Part shown: positions 34,252-43,022 of the stretch, one piece after another
Layout: every line of letters begins with the position of its first letter
Numbering within the stretch: position 1 is the first letter of the stretch
From: CBDFKY01 sp965248995
Lineage (GTDB): Bacteria; Pseudomonadota; Alphaproteobacteria; Rickettsiales; UBA998
Length of the DNA: 64,000 nucleotides
Direction: 5' to 3'
Assembly: GCA_965248995.1 (NCBI GenBank)
Contig: CBDFKY010000015.1
Coordinates: forward strand, 60,002-124,001
The notes under the pieces: model-generated
Database searches by the model: none
Told to the model about the DNA's origin: nothing
Seen by the model: the letters and a program-made list of their open reading frames with translations, nothing else
Program-made: the position numbers and the translations under genes

Positions 34252-34869
34252 TCAACGAGAATAAAACTCGATCACCAGATTCGGTTCCATGCTGACCGGA
34301 TAGGGAATTTCCATGAACGCTGGTACGCGCAGCAGCTTGCCGCGCAAACCCTTGTCATCCATTTCGATATATTCCGGGCTGCGGCGCTCCGCGTTCTGCA
34401 ACGCTTCCAGCACCATCGGGATCTGGCGGGAACGTTCCGCCACTTCCACCACGTCACCCACTTTCAGGATGTAGCTGGGAATATTGACGCGGTTGCCGTT
34501 GACCTTGATATGACCATGGTTGACGAACTGGCGTGCCGCGAACACGGTGGATACCACGCCCATGCGGTAGACGAACGCGGCGAGGCGGGATTCGAGCAGC
34601 CCGACCAGGTTTTCAGACGTATCTCCTTTCAGGCGGGACGCTTCCTTATACACGTTGCGGAACTGTTTTTCCGACAGGTCGCCGTAATAGCCTTTCAGTT
34701 TCTGCTTGGCGCGCAGCTGCAGTCCGTAATCCGACAGTTTGCGACGGCGCGTCGCCCCGTGCTGGCCCGGCGCGTATTCGCGCTTGATAACGGGATCCTT
34801 GGCGCGGCCCCAGATATTTTCGCCCATGCGGCGGCTCAGTTTATATTTCGCGGCGATTCGTTTTGACAC
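34252..34869 (-). CDS. rpsD: 30S ribosomal protein S4
   Basis: 205 residues beginning at a GTG (SKRIAAKYKLSRRMGENIWG), the usual S4 length. S4 RNA-binding domain SRLAAFVYRMGVVSTVFAAR and HGHIKVNGNRVNIPSYILKVGD, and the C-terminal VEFYSR. The upstream in-frame ATG at 34917 would overlap the promoter and is rejected. Confidence 0.96.
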   Translation of the reverse strand: MSKRIAAKYKLSRRMGENIWGRAKDPVIKREYAPGQHGATRRRKLSDYGLQLRAKQKLKGYYGDLSEKQFRNVYKEASRLKGDTSENLVGLLESRLAAFVYRMGVVSTVFAARQFVNHGHIKVNGNRVNIPSYILKVGDVVEVAERSRQIPMVLEALQNAERRSPEYIEMDDKGLRGKLLRVPAFMEIPYPVSMEPNLVIEFYSR

Positions 34870-34908
34870 TGCAGACCTTTTATTTATCGTGAGGATTAAA
34901 GAGGCGGC

Positions 34909-34936
34909 AGCATACAATAAACACGTAAGGTGTCAA
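34909..34936 (-). promoter_or_regulatory. rpsD promoter
   Basis: On the minus strand TTGACA (34931-34936) and TATGCT (34909-34914) are 16 bases apart, about 40 bases upstream of the GTG start. This is the best match to a vegetative promoter in the neighbourhood. Confidence 0.65.
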
Positions 34937-34960
34937 GAATCTTTTGTGGTAGGGAGCAGG

Positions 34961-35386
34961 TTAGGCGTTTCGGCTCGGTCCCTGCGCAGCCGACCCGGGA
35001 CCGGGCGTGAGGGATGGCGCGACACTGCCTACGGTCTGTACGACACCGGAAACGGCTTTCCCGGTGGAACCGGCCAAGGCCATCAACGCTCCCCCACCTG
35101 CTCCGCCCGCCATGGCAACCCCTGCGCCGGTTACCGCACCCATGGCGGCACCGCCTACAAGACTGGAAATGGGATCGACGTTTTCACCTGCGTTCGCCCC
35201 TTGCGTCCCTTTCGTGAATCCTAAACCACCTCCGACGATCGCTCCCATAAGCGATCCGAGCGGCGCCCAGCGAAACAGGCCGCTGATGGCCCCGCCCACG
35301 GTATTGACCGGAATCATGAACAGATCAATGATCGTGCGTGGTACCGCCGTGATCGTATCCCATGCGCCTTGAAACATATTCGCCAT
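34961..35386 (-). CDS. Glycine-zipper-rich hydrophobic protein, unknown
   Basis: 141 residues with long Gly/Ala stretches: GSLMGAIVGGGLGFTKG, SSLVGGAAMGAVTGAGVAMA and GGAGGGALMALAG, similar in style to glycine-zipper membrane proteins. There is no cleaved signal; the N-terminus MANMFQGAWDTITAVPRTII is amphipathic. AAGGGGG lies upstream of the ATG. Several other unrecognised proteins of the window share this Gly/Ala-rich character. Confidence 0.55.
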   Translation of the reverse strand: MANMFQGAWDTITAVPRTIIDLFMIPVNTVGGAISGLFRWAPLGSLMGAIVGGGLGFTKGTQGANAGENVDPISSLVGGAAMGAVTGAGVAMAGGAGGGALMALAGSTGKAVSGVVQTVGSVAPSLTPGPGSAAQGPSRNA

Positions 35387-35503
35387 ACCGTTGCCCCCTT
35401 AATCCTGACTGTCTGCTATGCTGTTCTATTATTTAGTTCAACTATACTCTACATTAAAGCGAGCCGTCATGACGTTTTGGTGAAGATTCGCTTCCATTCC
35501 GCG

Positions 35504-36214
35504 TCATTCCCCGGCCAATGCTTTAACAATCCCGTGAAATGCCTGGACATCCGTGCTGGAAAGCGCGGCGCCGACCAGAAGGCGGCGTAACTGTTCCTCC
35601 TGCAGCGCCTGCCTCTCGGCATGAAAATAGTCATGTGCCGCCAGTGTTTTTTCCAGTCGCAGGTAAAGTCCGGCGATTTCCCCCTGAGTGGCGGGTGACT
35701 GAACGGATGGCGCAAAAGCCGGGGCGGCCGCCTGCGCCGCGTACCATTCATACGCGGCGATCACCACACATTGCGCGATGTTCAGGGAAGCGTTGTCGGG
35801 ATGGGTCGGGATGGTCATGGCCGCGTGGGCACACGCCATGTCCGCGTTGGAAAGGCCGTTATTTTCGGGCCCGAACAGGATGGCGGACCGCTCCGGCCGA
35901 TTTGAAATGTGGCGGGCGGCCTCACGGGCGGTATGGACGGGAAGCGATTGGCTCCGCGCGCGCGCCGTCGTGGCCACCACGAAATGACGGTCATGCAGCG
36001 CTTCCGGTAAGCCGGGATACACGTTGGCGCGTTCGATGATCCCCTTCGCATGGGCGGCCATTTCCTCCGCTTTCGGATTGGGCCAGCCGTCGCGCGGCGC
36101 GACGATGCGCAGGTCTTCCAGCCCGAAATTCATCATGGCCCGGGCCGCCGCGCCGATATTTTCTCCCATCTGCGGACGTACCAGAATGATCGCGGGAGGG
36201 GGTGGGCTGGACAT
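35504..36214 (-). CDS. trmJ: tRNA (cytidine/uridine-2'-O)-methyltransferase TrmJ
   Basis: 236 residues. SPOUT-fold enzyme: ILVRPQMGENIGAAARAMMNFGL at the N-terminus, AILFGPENNGLSNADM and the knot motif NASLNIAQCVVIAAYEW, then a helical C-terminal extension seen in TrmJ. It methylates position 32 of some tRNAs. Divergent from infA over 64 bases. Confidence 0.88.
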   Translation of the reverse strand: MSSPPPPAIILVRPQMGENIGAAARAMMNFGLEDLRIVAPRDGWPNPKAEEMAAHAKGIIERANVYPGLPEALHDRHFVVATTARARSQSLPVHTAREAARHISNRPERSAILFGPENNGLSNADMACAHAAMTIPTHPDNASLNIAQCVVIAAYEWYAAQAAAPAFAPSVQSPATQGEIAGLYLRLEKTLAAHDYFHAERQALQEEQLRRLLVGAALSSTDVQAFHGIVKALAGE

Positions 36215-36278
36215 GATCGACCCACCCTAATGGATCAGCACTTGCTTTTACAGATGAAAATGCGTATACCCCCTCCCC

Positions 36279-36497
36279 ATGACCAAAGAAGAACTGATCG
36301 AATTCGAAGGCGTCGTACAGGAAGTGCTGCCGAACACCATGTTTCGCGTGCTGCTGGATAACGGCCATGAAATGCTGGCCCACAGCTCCGGCAGGATGCG
36401 CAAGAACCGTATCCGCGTGCTGGCGGGCGACAAGGTGACGGTGGAAATGACGCCGTACGACCTGACCAAAGGGCGGATCATCTATCGCCATAAATAA
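36279..36497 (+). CDS. infA: Translation initiation factor IF-1
   Basis: 72 residues, OB-fold: MTKEELIEFEGVVQEVLPNT, LDNGHEMLAHSSGRMRKNRI and DKVTVEMTPYDLTKGRIIYRHK. Complete and typical. It starts 64 bases from the divergent trmJ. Confidence 0.97.
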   Translation: MTKEELIEFEGVVQEVLPNTMFRVLLDNGHEMLAHSSGRMRKNRIRVLAGDKVTVEMTPYDLTKGRIIYRHK

Positions 36498-36641
36498 GAA
36501 GGATGATAATGATGGGGTGCGGGCGCATGGAAAAAACGCTTGCAAAACCCATGCGAGCCCTTTAACCCCAATGCACATTGAAACGGACTGTTTCCATTTC
36601 CTGATTCGATACTGTTGAGCATTTTTAAGGAGAACCGACAT

Positions 36642-36878
36642 ATGAGTACAATTGCAGAACGCGTGAAGAAAATCGTGATCGAACATCTGGGAGCCGATGA
36701 AGAGAAAGTGGTGCCTGCCGCCAGTTTCATCGACGATCTGGGCGCCGACAGCCTGGACACCGTAGAGCTGGTCATGGCGTTCGAAGAAGAGTTCGGCTGC
36801 GAAATTCCCGATGACGCCGCGGAAAAGATCCAGACGGTCGGCAACGCGATCGAATATCTCGAAGAACACGCCGAGTAA
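36642..36878 (+). CDS. acpP: Acyl carrier protein
   Basis: 78 residues from the ATG preceded by AAGGAG. The phosphopantetheine serine is in DLGADSLDTVELVMAFEEEF near residue 37; the C-terminus is NAIEYLEEHAE. The upstream in-frame ATG at 36615 is not needed. fabF follows after nine bases, a standard fatty-acid synthesis pair. Confidence 0.97.
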   Translation: MSTIAERVKKIVIEHLGADEEKVVPAASFIDDLGADSLDTVELVMAFEEEFGCEIPDDAAEKIQTVGNAIEYLEEHAE

Positions 36879-36887
36879 TCAGGCATC

Positions 36888-38144
36888 ATGCGCAGAGTCG
36901 TCGTCACAGGAATCGGAGCGGTCACCCCGCTCGCCGCGGGCGTTGCTCCCACCTGGAAGCGCCTCCTCGAAGGCCGCTCGGGGCTGGGCCCGATCACCCG
37001 TTTCGACAGTAGCGACCTTCCCTGTAAAGTGGCGGGCGAGTTGCCGGTGGGAACGGGGGAAGGCGACTTCAACGCCGATGACGTACTGCCGCCAAAAGAC
37101 CAGAAGAAAGTCGACCCCTTTATTCTCTATGCGATCGCCGCGGCGCGTGAAGCCGTGCGCGATTCGGGGTTCGTGGCGGAGACGGAAGAGGAACAGGAAC
37201 GCAGCGGCGTGCTGATCGGCTCCGGCATCGGCGGACTGCAGAAGATCGAGGAAGGCGTCATGTTCATCAACGAGCATGGCCCGCGCCGCTTAAGTCCGTT
37301 CTTCATTCCCGGTTGCCTGGTCAATTTGGCATCCGGCCACGTCTCCATCGAGCATCATTTCAAAGGTCCCTGCCAGTCGGTGGTGACGGCCTGTTCCACC
37401 GGCGCCCACGCCATCGGCGACGCGGCGGAGATCATCAAGCGTGGCGATGCCGACGTGATGATCGCCGGCGGTTCGGAAGCGGCGGTCTGCCGCATCGGCA
37501 TGGCGGGTTTCGTCGCGGCGCGCGCCGTCTCGACCGGATTCAACGACACGCCGACCCGGGCTTCCCGCCCCTGGGACAAGGACCGGGACGGATTCGTCAT
37601 GGGCGAAGGGGCCGGAATTCTCGTACTGGAAGAATATGAACACGCGAAAGCGCGGGGTGCAGAGATTTACGGTGAGCTGATCGGCTACGGCCTGTCCGGC
37701 GACGCCTACCACATCACCGCCCCTGCGAAGGACGGCGACGGCGGATTCCGCTCGATGCAGATGGCATTGAAAAAAGCCAACCTGCAACCGGAAGAGATCG
37801 ACTATATCAATGCGCATGGCACCTCTACCCCGCTCGGCGACGAAGTGGAGCTCGGCGCGGTCAAGCGGCTGTTCGGCGATGCGGCCTACCGCCTCTCCAT
37901 GTCGTCCACCAAATCGGCGATCGGCCACCTGCTCGGCGCGGCCGGCAGCGTCGAGGCGATTTTCTCGCTGTTGAGCCTTCGTGATCAGGTCTGTCCGCCG
38001 ACCCTCAACCTGGACCAGCCTTCGGAAAACTGCGATCTCGACCTGGTGCCGCATCAGGCCAAACAGCGGAAGATCGAGTATGCCCTTTCCAACGCGTTCG
38101 GATTCGGCGGCACCAACTCCACGCTGATTTTCAAACGCGTCTAG
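36888..38144 (+). CDS. fabF: 3-oxoacyl-ACP synthase II (KAS II)
   Basis: 418 residues. Thiolase-fold condensing enzyme with nucleophile Cys in VVTACSTGAHAIGDA, the two histidines in INAHGTSTPLGDEVE and SAIGHLLGAAGSVEA, and the C-terminal NAFGFGGTNSTLIF loop. It elongates acyl-ACP with malonyl-ACP. It lies between acpP and mltG, the common alphaproteobacterial order. Confidence 0.97.
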   Translation: MRRVVVTGIGAVTPLAAGVAPTWKRLLEGRSGLGPITRFDSSDLPCKVAGELPVGTGEGDFNADDVLPPKDQKKVDPFILYAIAAAREAVRDSGFVAETEEEQERSGVLIGSGIGGLQKIEEGVMFINEHGPRRLSPFFIPGCLVNLASGHVSIEHHFKGPCQSVVTACSTGAHAIGDAAEIIKRGDADVMIAGGSEAAVCRIGMAGFVAARAVSTGFNDTPTRASRPWDKDRDGFVMGEGAGILVLEEYEHAKARGAEIYGELIGYGLSGDAYHITAPAKDGDGGFRSMQMALKKANLQPEEIDYINAHGTSTPLGDEVELGAVKRLFGDAAYRLSMSSTKSAIGHLLGAAGSVEAIFSLLSLRDQVCPPTLNLDQPSENCDLDLVPHQAKQRKIEYALSNAFGFGGTNSTLIFKRV

Positions 38145-38157
38145 TGCGCCTTCGTCC

Positions 38158-39141
38158 ATGAAACGCCTGCTGGTCGTCCTCTGTATCATCGGACTGCTTG
38201 CGGGAGGAGGATTCGGCGCTTACCGCTTAGCACTGAAACTTTACTGGAATACGCCGCAGCCATTCAGCGAGGCGAAAGACATCTTCATCGAAAAAGGTAC
38301 GACCTCCCGGCGCATTATTGCCGGGCTGGCGGAGAAACAGGTCATCACGCATCCGTTTCTGTTCCGCCTTTTCGCAAGCGCCGAGAGGGAGGCACAACGC
38401 TACAAAGCCGGGGAATACCGCATCGAACCTCATCTCACTCCGCACGATATCAGCCGCCTGCTAGTGGAAGGAAAAGTCATCCAGCGCAGTCTCACCGTTC
38501 CGGAAGGCTGGCTCAGTTCGGAGGCACTGGCCCTGATCAACGCCGAACTCCTCCTTTCCGGATCCTTGACGGAGCCGGTGGCAGAAGGCGCCCTGCTGCC
38601 GGAAACCTATTTTTTCGTGCGCAATCAGGCGCGCGGCGAGGTGCTGCGGCATATGCGCGGCGCGATGCAGAAAGCACTGAATGACGCATGGGAAGCGCGC
38701 GCCGACACGCTGCCTTTCACCACGCCGCAGGAAGCGCTGATCCTCGCTTCCATCGTTGAGAAGGAAACGGGACTCAGTGAAGAGCGCCCGCATATCGCCG
38801 CGGTATTCATCAACCGTCTGCGGCTGGGTATGCCGCTGCAATCGGATCCTACCGCCAATTACGGACTCTACAAGGAGCAGGGCAGTCTGAAAACCCGCCT
38901 GACGCGCGACGACATCGCCCACTCTTCACCTTACAACACCTACCTGATCAAAGGCCTGCCGCCCGCGCCCATCTGCAATCCCGGCCTCGCCAGCATCCGG
39001 GCCGTCCTGCATCCTTTGACTTCGGACGACCTCTATTTCGTGGTCGACGGCAAGGGCGGTCACGTATTCGCCGCCACGCTGGAGGCGCATAATCATAATG
39101 TCGCGCTTTACCGCAAAGCCCTGCAGATGAAGGAAAACTAA
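38158..39141 (+). CDS. mltG: Endolytic murein transglycosylase MltG
   Basis: 327 residues. N-terminal membrane anchor (LLVVLCIIGLLAGGGFGAYRLAL), a LysM-like domain (YRIEPHLTPHDISRLLVEGK), and the YceG catalytic domain with the glutamate in LASIVEKETGLSEERPHIAAVFINRL and the LQSDPTANYG / SPYNTYLIKGLPPAPICNPG motifs. It cuts nascent peptidoglycan strands. Confidence 0.94.
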   Translation: MKRLLVVLCIIGLLAGGGFGAYRLALKLYWNTPQPFSEAKDIFIEKGTTSRRIIAGLAEKQVITHPFLFRLFASAEREAQRYKAGEYRIEPHLTPHDISRLLVEGKVIQRSLTVPEGWLSSEALALINAELLLSGSLTEPVAEGALLPETYFFVRNQARGEVLRHMRGAMQKALNDAWEARADTLPFTTPQEALILASIVEKETGLSEERPHIAAVFINRLRLGMPLQSDPTANYGLYKEQGSLKTRLTRDDIAHSSPYNTYLIKGLPPAPICNPGLASIRAVLHPLTSDDLYFVVDGKGGHVFAATLEAHNHNVALYRKALQMKEN

Positions 39142-39152
39142 TGTTTGGGCGC

Positions 39153-39180
39153 TTGTAATTTCGCGTATGCGCAGTATAGT
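39153..39180 (+). promoter_or_regulatory. Promoter of the peroxiredoxin gene
   Basis: TTGTAA (39153-39158) and TATAGT (39175-39180) with a 16-base spacer, 35 bases before the ATG; AAGGAG lies just before the start. Confidence 0.55.
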
Positions 39181-39214
39181 ACGCATCGGTTCATTAGTTT
39201 AAGGAGAGAAGGCA

Positions 39215-39817
39215 ATGAGTGTATTGGTTGGCAAGCAGGCCCCGGATTTTACCGCGCAGGCGGTTATGGCGGACGGAACGATTAACGAGAAATTCAATCT
39301 CACCCACCATATCAAGGGAAAGATCGGCATCGTGTTTTTCTACCCGCTGGATTTCACGTTCGTCTGTCCGTCGGAAATCCTGGCGTTCAATAACCGGGTC
39401 GATGAATTCCGCTCCCGCGGCGCGGAAGTGATCGCGGTGAGCGTCGATTCCCAGTTCACCCACGCCGCTTGGCGCAATACGCCGGTCAATAAGGGCGGTA
39501 TCGGCGAAGTGAAATTTCCAATGGTGGCTGACCTCACCAAGCAGATCGCCCGGGATTACGACGTGCTGGTCAACGATTCCGTCGCGTTCCGCGGTACGTT
39601 CATGATCGACAAGAAAGGCGTGGTGCGCCACCAGATCGTCAACGACCTGCCGCTCGGCCGCAACGTCGATGAAGCGATCCGTATGGTCGACGCGCTCAAT
39701 TTCCATGAAGAACACGGCGAAGTCTGCCCGGCCGGCTGGAACCGCGGGGATGAAGGCATGAAACCGGACGCGGAAGGCGTCGCGGAATATCTGGGTAAGA
39801 ACGCGGCGAAACTGTAG
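39215..39817 (+). CDS. 2-Cys peroxiredoxin (AhpC/TSA family)
   Basis: 200 residues. Peroxidatic cysteine in FYPLDFTFVCPSEI near residue 49, the catalytic Arg region, and the resolving cysteine in EEHGEVCPAGWNRG near residue 170, typical of the Prx1 subgroup. It reduces peroxides; thioredoxin recycles it, and a thioredoxin reductase gene follows 115 bases downstream. Complete. Confidence 0.93.
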   Translation: MSVLVGKQAPDFTAQAVMADGTINEKFNLTHHIKGKIGIVFFYPLDFTFVCPSEILAFNNRVDEFRSRGAEVIAVSVDSQFTHAAWRNTPVNKGGIGEVKFPMVADLTKQIARDYDVLVNDSVAFRGTFMIDKKGVVRHQIVNDLPLGRNVDEAIRMVDALNFHEEHGEVCPAGWNRGDEGMKPDAEGVAEYLGKNAAKL

Positions 39818-39836
39818 TTCTGGGAAGTGATCGCTA

Positions 39837-39906
39837 TCGTCATTCTGAGCGCACGCGAAGAATCTTCTGCGATGAGAGAAAGATGTTTCGCTGGGCTCAC
39901 CATGAC
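39837..39906. repeat. Dispersed palindromic-type intergenic repeat
   Basis: CGTCATTCTGAGCGCACGCG followed by AAGAATCTTC and ending GCTCACCATGAC. This matches the style of intergenic repeats that appear many times in some bacterial genomes, with ends complementary to each other. Only one copy of this type is in the window, so its repeat nature is known from general experience, not shown here. Confidence 0.4.
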
Positions 39907-39932
39907 ACCTTCACTTTAACTTCAAAAACATT

Positions 39933-40871
39933 ATGACGCACCATCAGACGGATATTCTCATCATCGGTTCCGGCGCGGCGGGCTGCTCGGCAGCGGTCTA
40001 TGCCGCACGCGCCGGGCACTCCACGCTTATGGTGCGCGGAATGCAGCCGGGCGGGCAGCTGACCATCACCACGGACGTGGAAAATTATCCCGGCTTCGCC
40101 GAGCCTATCCAGGGCCCCTGGCTGATGGAGCAGATGGAGAAGCAGGCGGCACATGTCGGCGCCACCCTGATCGACGACGTGATCACGGAAGTGGAACTGG
40201 GAGACAGCCCCTTCACCTGCAAAGGCGATTCCGGGGATACGTATGTCGGCAAGGCGCTGATCATCGCTACCGGCGCGTCCGCACGATGGCTGGGGCTGGA
40301 AAGCGAAAAGAAATTCCAGAATTTCGGCGTTTCCGCCTGCGCCACCTGCGACGGGTTTTTCTTTCGCAACAAGGAAGTGGCGGTCATCGGTGGCGGCAAC
40401 AGCGCCGTGGAAGAGGCGCTGTTCCTCGCGCAAATCGCCAGTAAAGTAACGCTGATCCACCGGCGCGACAGCCTGCGTGCCGAAAAAATCGCGCAGAAGC
40501 GTTTATTTGAACACCCGAAAATCGCGGTGATATGGGACAGCGTGGTGGAAGAGTTTCTGGGCACCGACAATCCTCCTTCCCTGACCGGCCTGAAACTGCA
40601 TGACATCAAAACCGATAGTTTTTCAGAACTGAAGGTGGACGGCGCGTTCGTGGCGATCGGCCATAACCCGAACACCTGGCTGTTTCACAGCCTGCAGAAA
40701 GATGAAACCGGTTACCTGATCACCGCGCCCGACAGCACGAAAACCAATGTCGCCGGGGTGTTCGCCGCCGGGGATGTGCAGGATTCCGTCTATCGTCAGG
40801 CGATCACCGCCGCCGGAACCGGATGCATGGCGGCGCTGGAAGCGGACCGGTTTCTGGCGGGACATGCGTAA
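39933..40871 (+). CDS. trxB: Thioredoxin reductase
   Basis: 312 residues. FAD motif ILIIGSGAAGCSAAVYAARAG, redox-active CATCDGFFF near residue 137, NADPH-binding VIGGGNSAVEEALFLAQ, and GVFAAGDVQDSVYRQAITAAGTG at the C-terminus. It reduces thioredoxin with NADPH, and probably serves the peroxiredoxin upstream. Confidence 0.95.
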   Translation: MTHHQTDILIIGSGAAGCSAAVYAARAGHSTLMVRGMQPGGQLTITTDVENYPGFAEPIQGPWLMEQMEKQAAHVGATLIDDVITEVELGDSPFTCKGDSGDTYVGKALIIATGASARWLGLESEKKFQNFGVSACATCDGFFFRNKEVAVIGGGNSAVEEALFLAQIASKVTLIHRRDSLRAEKIAQKRLFEHPKIAVIWDSVVEEFLGTDNPPSLTGLKLHDIKTDSFSELKVDGAFVAIGHNPNTWLFHSLQKDETGYLITAPDSTKTNVAGVFAAGDVQDSVYRQAITAAGTGCMAALEADRFLAGHA

Positions 40872-40880
40872 AGGCTCCGC

Positions 40881-41339
40881 ATGACGTTCCGGCAGGCGGT
40901 AATTTCCGCGCTCTATTACTATGCAACCTTTCAGGGGCGCGCCTCCCGCTCGGCGCTGTGGTACTTCGTGCTGTTCTGCTTTCTCTGCAGTCTCATAGCG
41001 GGAATGCTGGATTTCGCCCTGTTCCATCAAAAAATGGTGGCGGCGAACGGTGCCGTACTGTTCACCACGCCGCAACGTTTCGGCTGGTTGCCGACCGTCC
41101 TTTTCTTCATCCCGAATCTATCGCTTACGGTGCGCCGCCTGCATGATACCGACCATAGCGGCTGGTGGGTATTGCTCAACATGGTGCCATACGCACTTGT
41201 CGTTGGGACGGGCAATCCGCTGTGGGGACTGGTGGCGCTGATCACTTCCATCCTGATGCTGGTCTTTTTGTGCAGCCGCGGCACGCGGGGCGATAACCGC
41301 TTTGGACCGGATCCGCTGGAACATTCTATATCAACCTGA
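40881..41339 (+). CDS. DUF805 membrane protein
   Basis: 152 residues with four hydrophobic segments. The FQGRASRSALWYFVLFCFLCS start, the VRRLHDTDHSGWWVLLNMVP motif and the closing RGTRGDNRFGPDPL are diagnostic of DUF805, small inner-membrane proteins of unknown function. Nine bases downstream of trxB. Confidence 0.88.
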   Translation: MTFRQAVISALYYYATFQGRASRSALWYFVLFCFLCSLIAGMLDFALFHQKMVAANGAVLFTTPQRFGWLPTVLFFIPNLSLTVRRLHDTDHSGWWVLLNMVPYALVVGTGNPLWGLVALITSILMLVFLCSRGTRGDNRFGPDPLEHSIST

Positions 41340-41421
41340 TAGGCGCATTGTTTCCATAAGCTATGTCCTTTTCGAACCTAACTGAGAGTGGCGGCAAAAT
41401 ACAGCCAGTTTTTAAAAATCT

Positions 41422-41861
41422 TTATTTTTGAAGACTATAATCAGATCGGCTCTCTTTGGAAACTTTGGTAAGCCAACTATTCTGTTCGCTGCCGTCCGAC
41501 GTTTCCATGGTAGCCCGTGCGGCGAACCCTTCCTTTTTCAGCATATCGCTCAACGCGTTATCGACGGCTGTGGATAAATCACCGCCTGTTGCTCCCCAGG
41601 AAATGGAAACATTATGCAATATCTTGCCCCTCATCATCATACTGTCGTATCGGACGTGCGCATCGGAAATGCCGAGGTTCTTAAGCGTTTGCTTTATCTC
41701 ATCATGATTGAATGTCGGCAGGTTAACGAAAGAGGTATAAAATGTTTTTTCCACTGAAAAACTTCCCTCATCCGACAGGGCGGGCGCATGAGGGCGGGCG
41801 CATGGACCTCTTCAGGTAATGTGTCTGACTGAGCCGTTCCGTTGATGATTACGTGCGCCAT
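41422..41861 (-). pseudogene. Unknown gene frameshifted by a 14-bp tandem duplication
   Basis: An ATG at 41861 with a strong TAGGAG site opens a frame MAHVIINGTAQSDTLPEEVH that is lost at two tandem copies of a 14-base unit (41777-41804). Deleting one copy gives a continuous 141-residue product joining PEEVHAPALSDEGSFSV to EKTFYTSFVNLPTFNHDEI. The downstream part is also open from its own ATG at 41754 (110 residues) but that start has no Shine-Dalgarno. No family recognised; an N-terminal soluble domain with no signal. It may be a recent mutation, a phase-variable switch or an assembly error. Confidence 0.65.
41777..41804. repeat. Two tandem 14-bp units
   Basis: AGGGCGGGCGCATG occurs twice in a row. 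Since 14 is not a multiple of three, the second unit breaks the frame of the surrounding gene. Confidence 0.85.
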
Positions 41862-41987
41862 CTATTCTCCTACAGATATGAAAATGTTTCACCCCTTTGT
41901 TCGCCTGCATTAAAAACAGGATCTTTCAAAGCTTGGACAAGATTATATTATCAGGATTATGTGTCAGTACGGTGAACTCGTCTGCGC

Positions 41988-42773
41988 CTAATGCACGAAC
42001 TGCTCATGCCGGATGCGCTCTTCCAGGTTATGCTCCGGATCGAACAGCAGCGTAAAGGAAATTTTCCGCTGTTCGCTGACGAACACGGCGCTGACGTCCC
42101 GCACTTCGGTAAAGTCCGCCACCGCGCTGACCGGGCGCTTATGGGGATGGATCACGTCGAAAGTGATGCTCGCGTCATGCTCCAGCAATGCGCCCGGCCA
42201 GCGGCGCGGGCGGAAAGGGGCGATTGGGGTCAGCGCCAGCACGTTGGCGGAGAGCGGGATGATCGGCCCCCCGGCGGAGAAATTATAGGCGGTACTGCCG
42301 GCCGGCGTGGCGACCAGCACCCCGTCGCCGACCAGTTCCTCGATCCGCGTGACATGATCCACCGTGATACGGATCTTCGCCGCCTGCCGGCTTTCGCGGA
42401 ACAGCGATACCTCGTTGATGGCGAGCGCCTCCACCTCGCGCCCCCCGGCGCAGCGCGCATACATCGAGAGCGGAAACAGGTTGACGGCGCGGGATGTCTC
42501 CAGCCGTTCCAGCAGAAAAGCCGGTGTATAATGGTTGAGCAGGAACCCGACGGTGCCGCAATTCATTCCGTAGAGCGGAGTTTTGCGGTCGATGAACCGG
42601 TGCAGGGTCTGCAGCATGAACCCGTCCCCGCCGAGCACGACGATGACGTCGACGGCGGCGTTGGCATGGGCCATGTCGATGATGGAAGGATACGCCGTCA
42701 CCAGCTCGGCTTTCGCGCCCTGCGCCTCGGCGGATGCGTCCGCCACCACTCCCACCCGCTCATACCGCTGCAT
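41988..42773 (-). CDS. nadK: NAD kinase
   Basis: 261 residues. VVLGGDGFMLQTLH (the GGDG motif), GMNCGTVGFLLNHY, INEVSLFRES and the nucleotide-binding DGVLVATPAGSTAYNFSAGGPIIP. It makes NADP from NAD. Complete; the start is followed upstream by an AT-rich 250-base gap without recognisable genes. Confidence 0.93.
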   Translation of the reverse strand: MQRYERVGVVADASAEAQGAKAELVTAYPSIIDMAHANAAVDVIVVLGGDGFMLQTLHRFIDRKTPLYGMNCGTVGFLLNHYTPAFLLERLETSRAVNLFPLSMYARCAGGREVEALAINEVSLFRESRQAAKIRITVDHVTRIEELVGDGVLVATPAGSTAYNFSAGGPIIPLSANVLALTPIAPFRPRRWPGALLEHDASITFDVIHPHKRPVSAVADFTEVRDVSAVFVSEQRKISFTLLFDPEHNLEERIRHEQFVH

Positions 42774-43022
42774 TCTGCCTTCCCGTCCGTTGCCTGCCCA
42801 TTCTCCTTAAGCATGTCTCGCGGGACGCTATCGCATTTGGTCTGGCGATGCAAGCGTAAGTGTCATACGTGACATAACAGGAAACCGAAAAATAAAACAA
42901 GGTAATATTAAAGTATAGAGAAAGCACATCTCCTGATAACAAAATAAAAGCAAGAATTATACTTGCTACATAATGAATTTCTATTTATGAATTAGGCGTT
43001 AACTTGTGGAACCCACTTTGAG

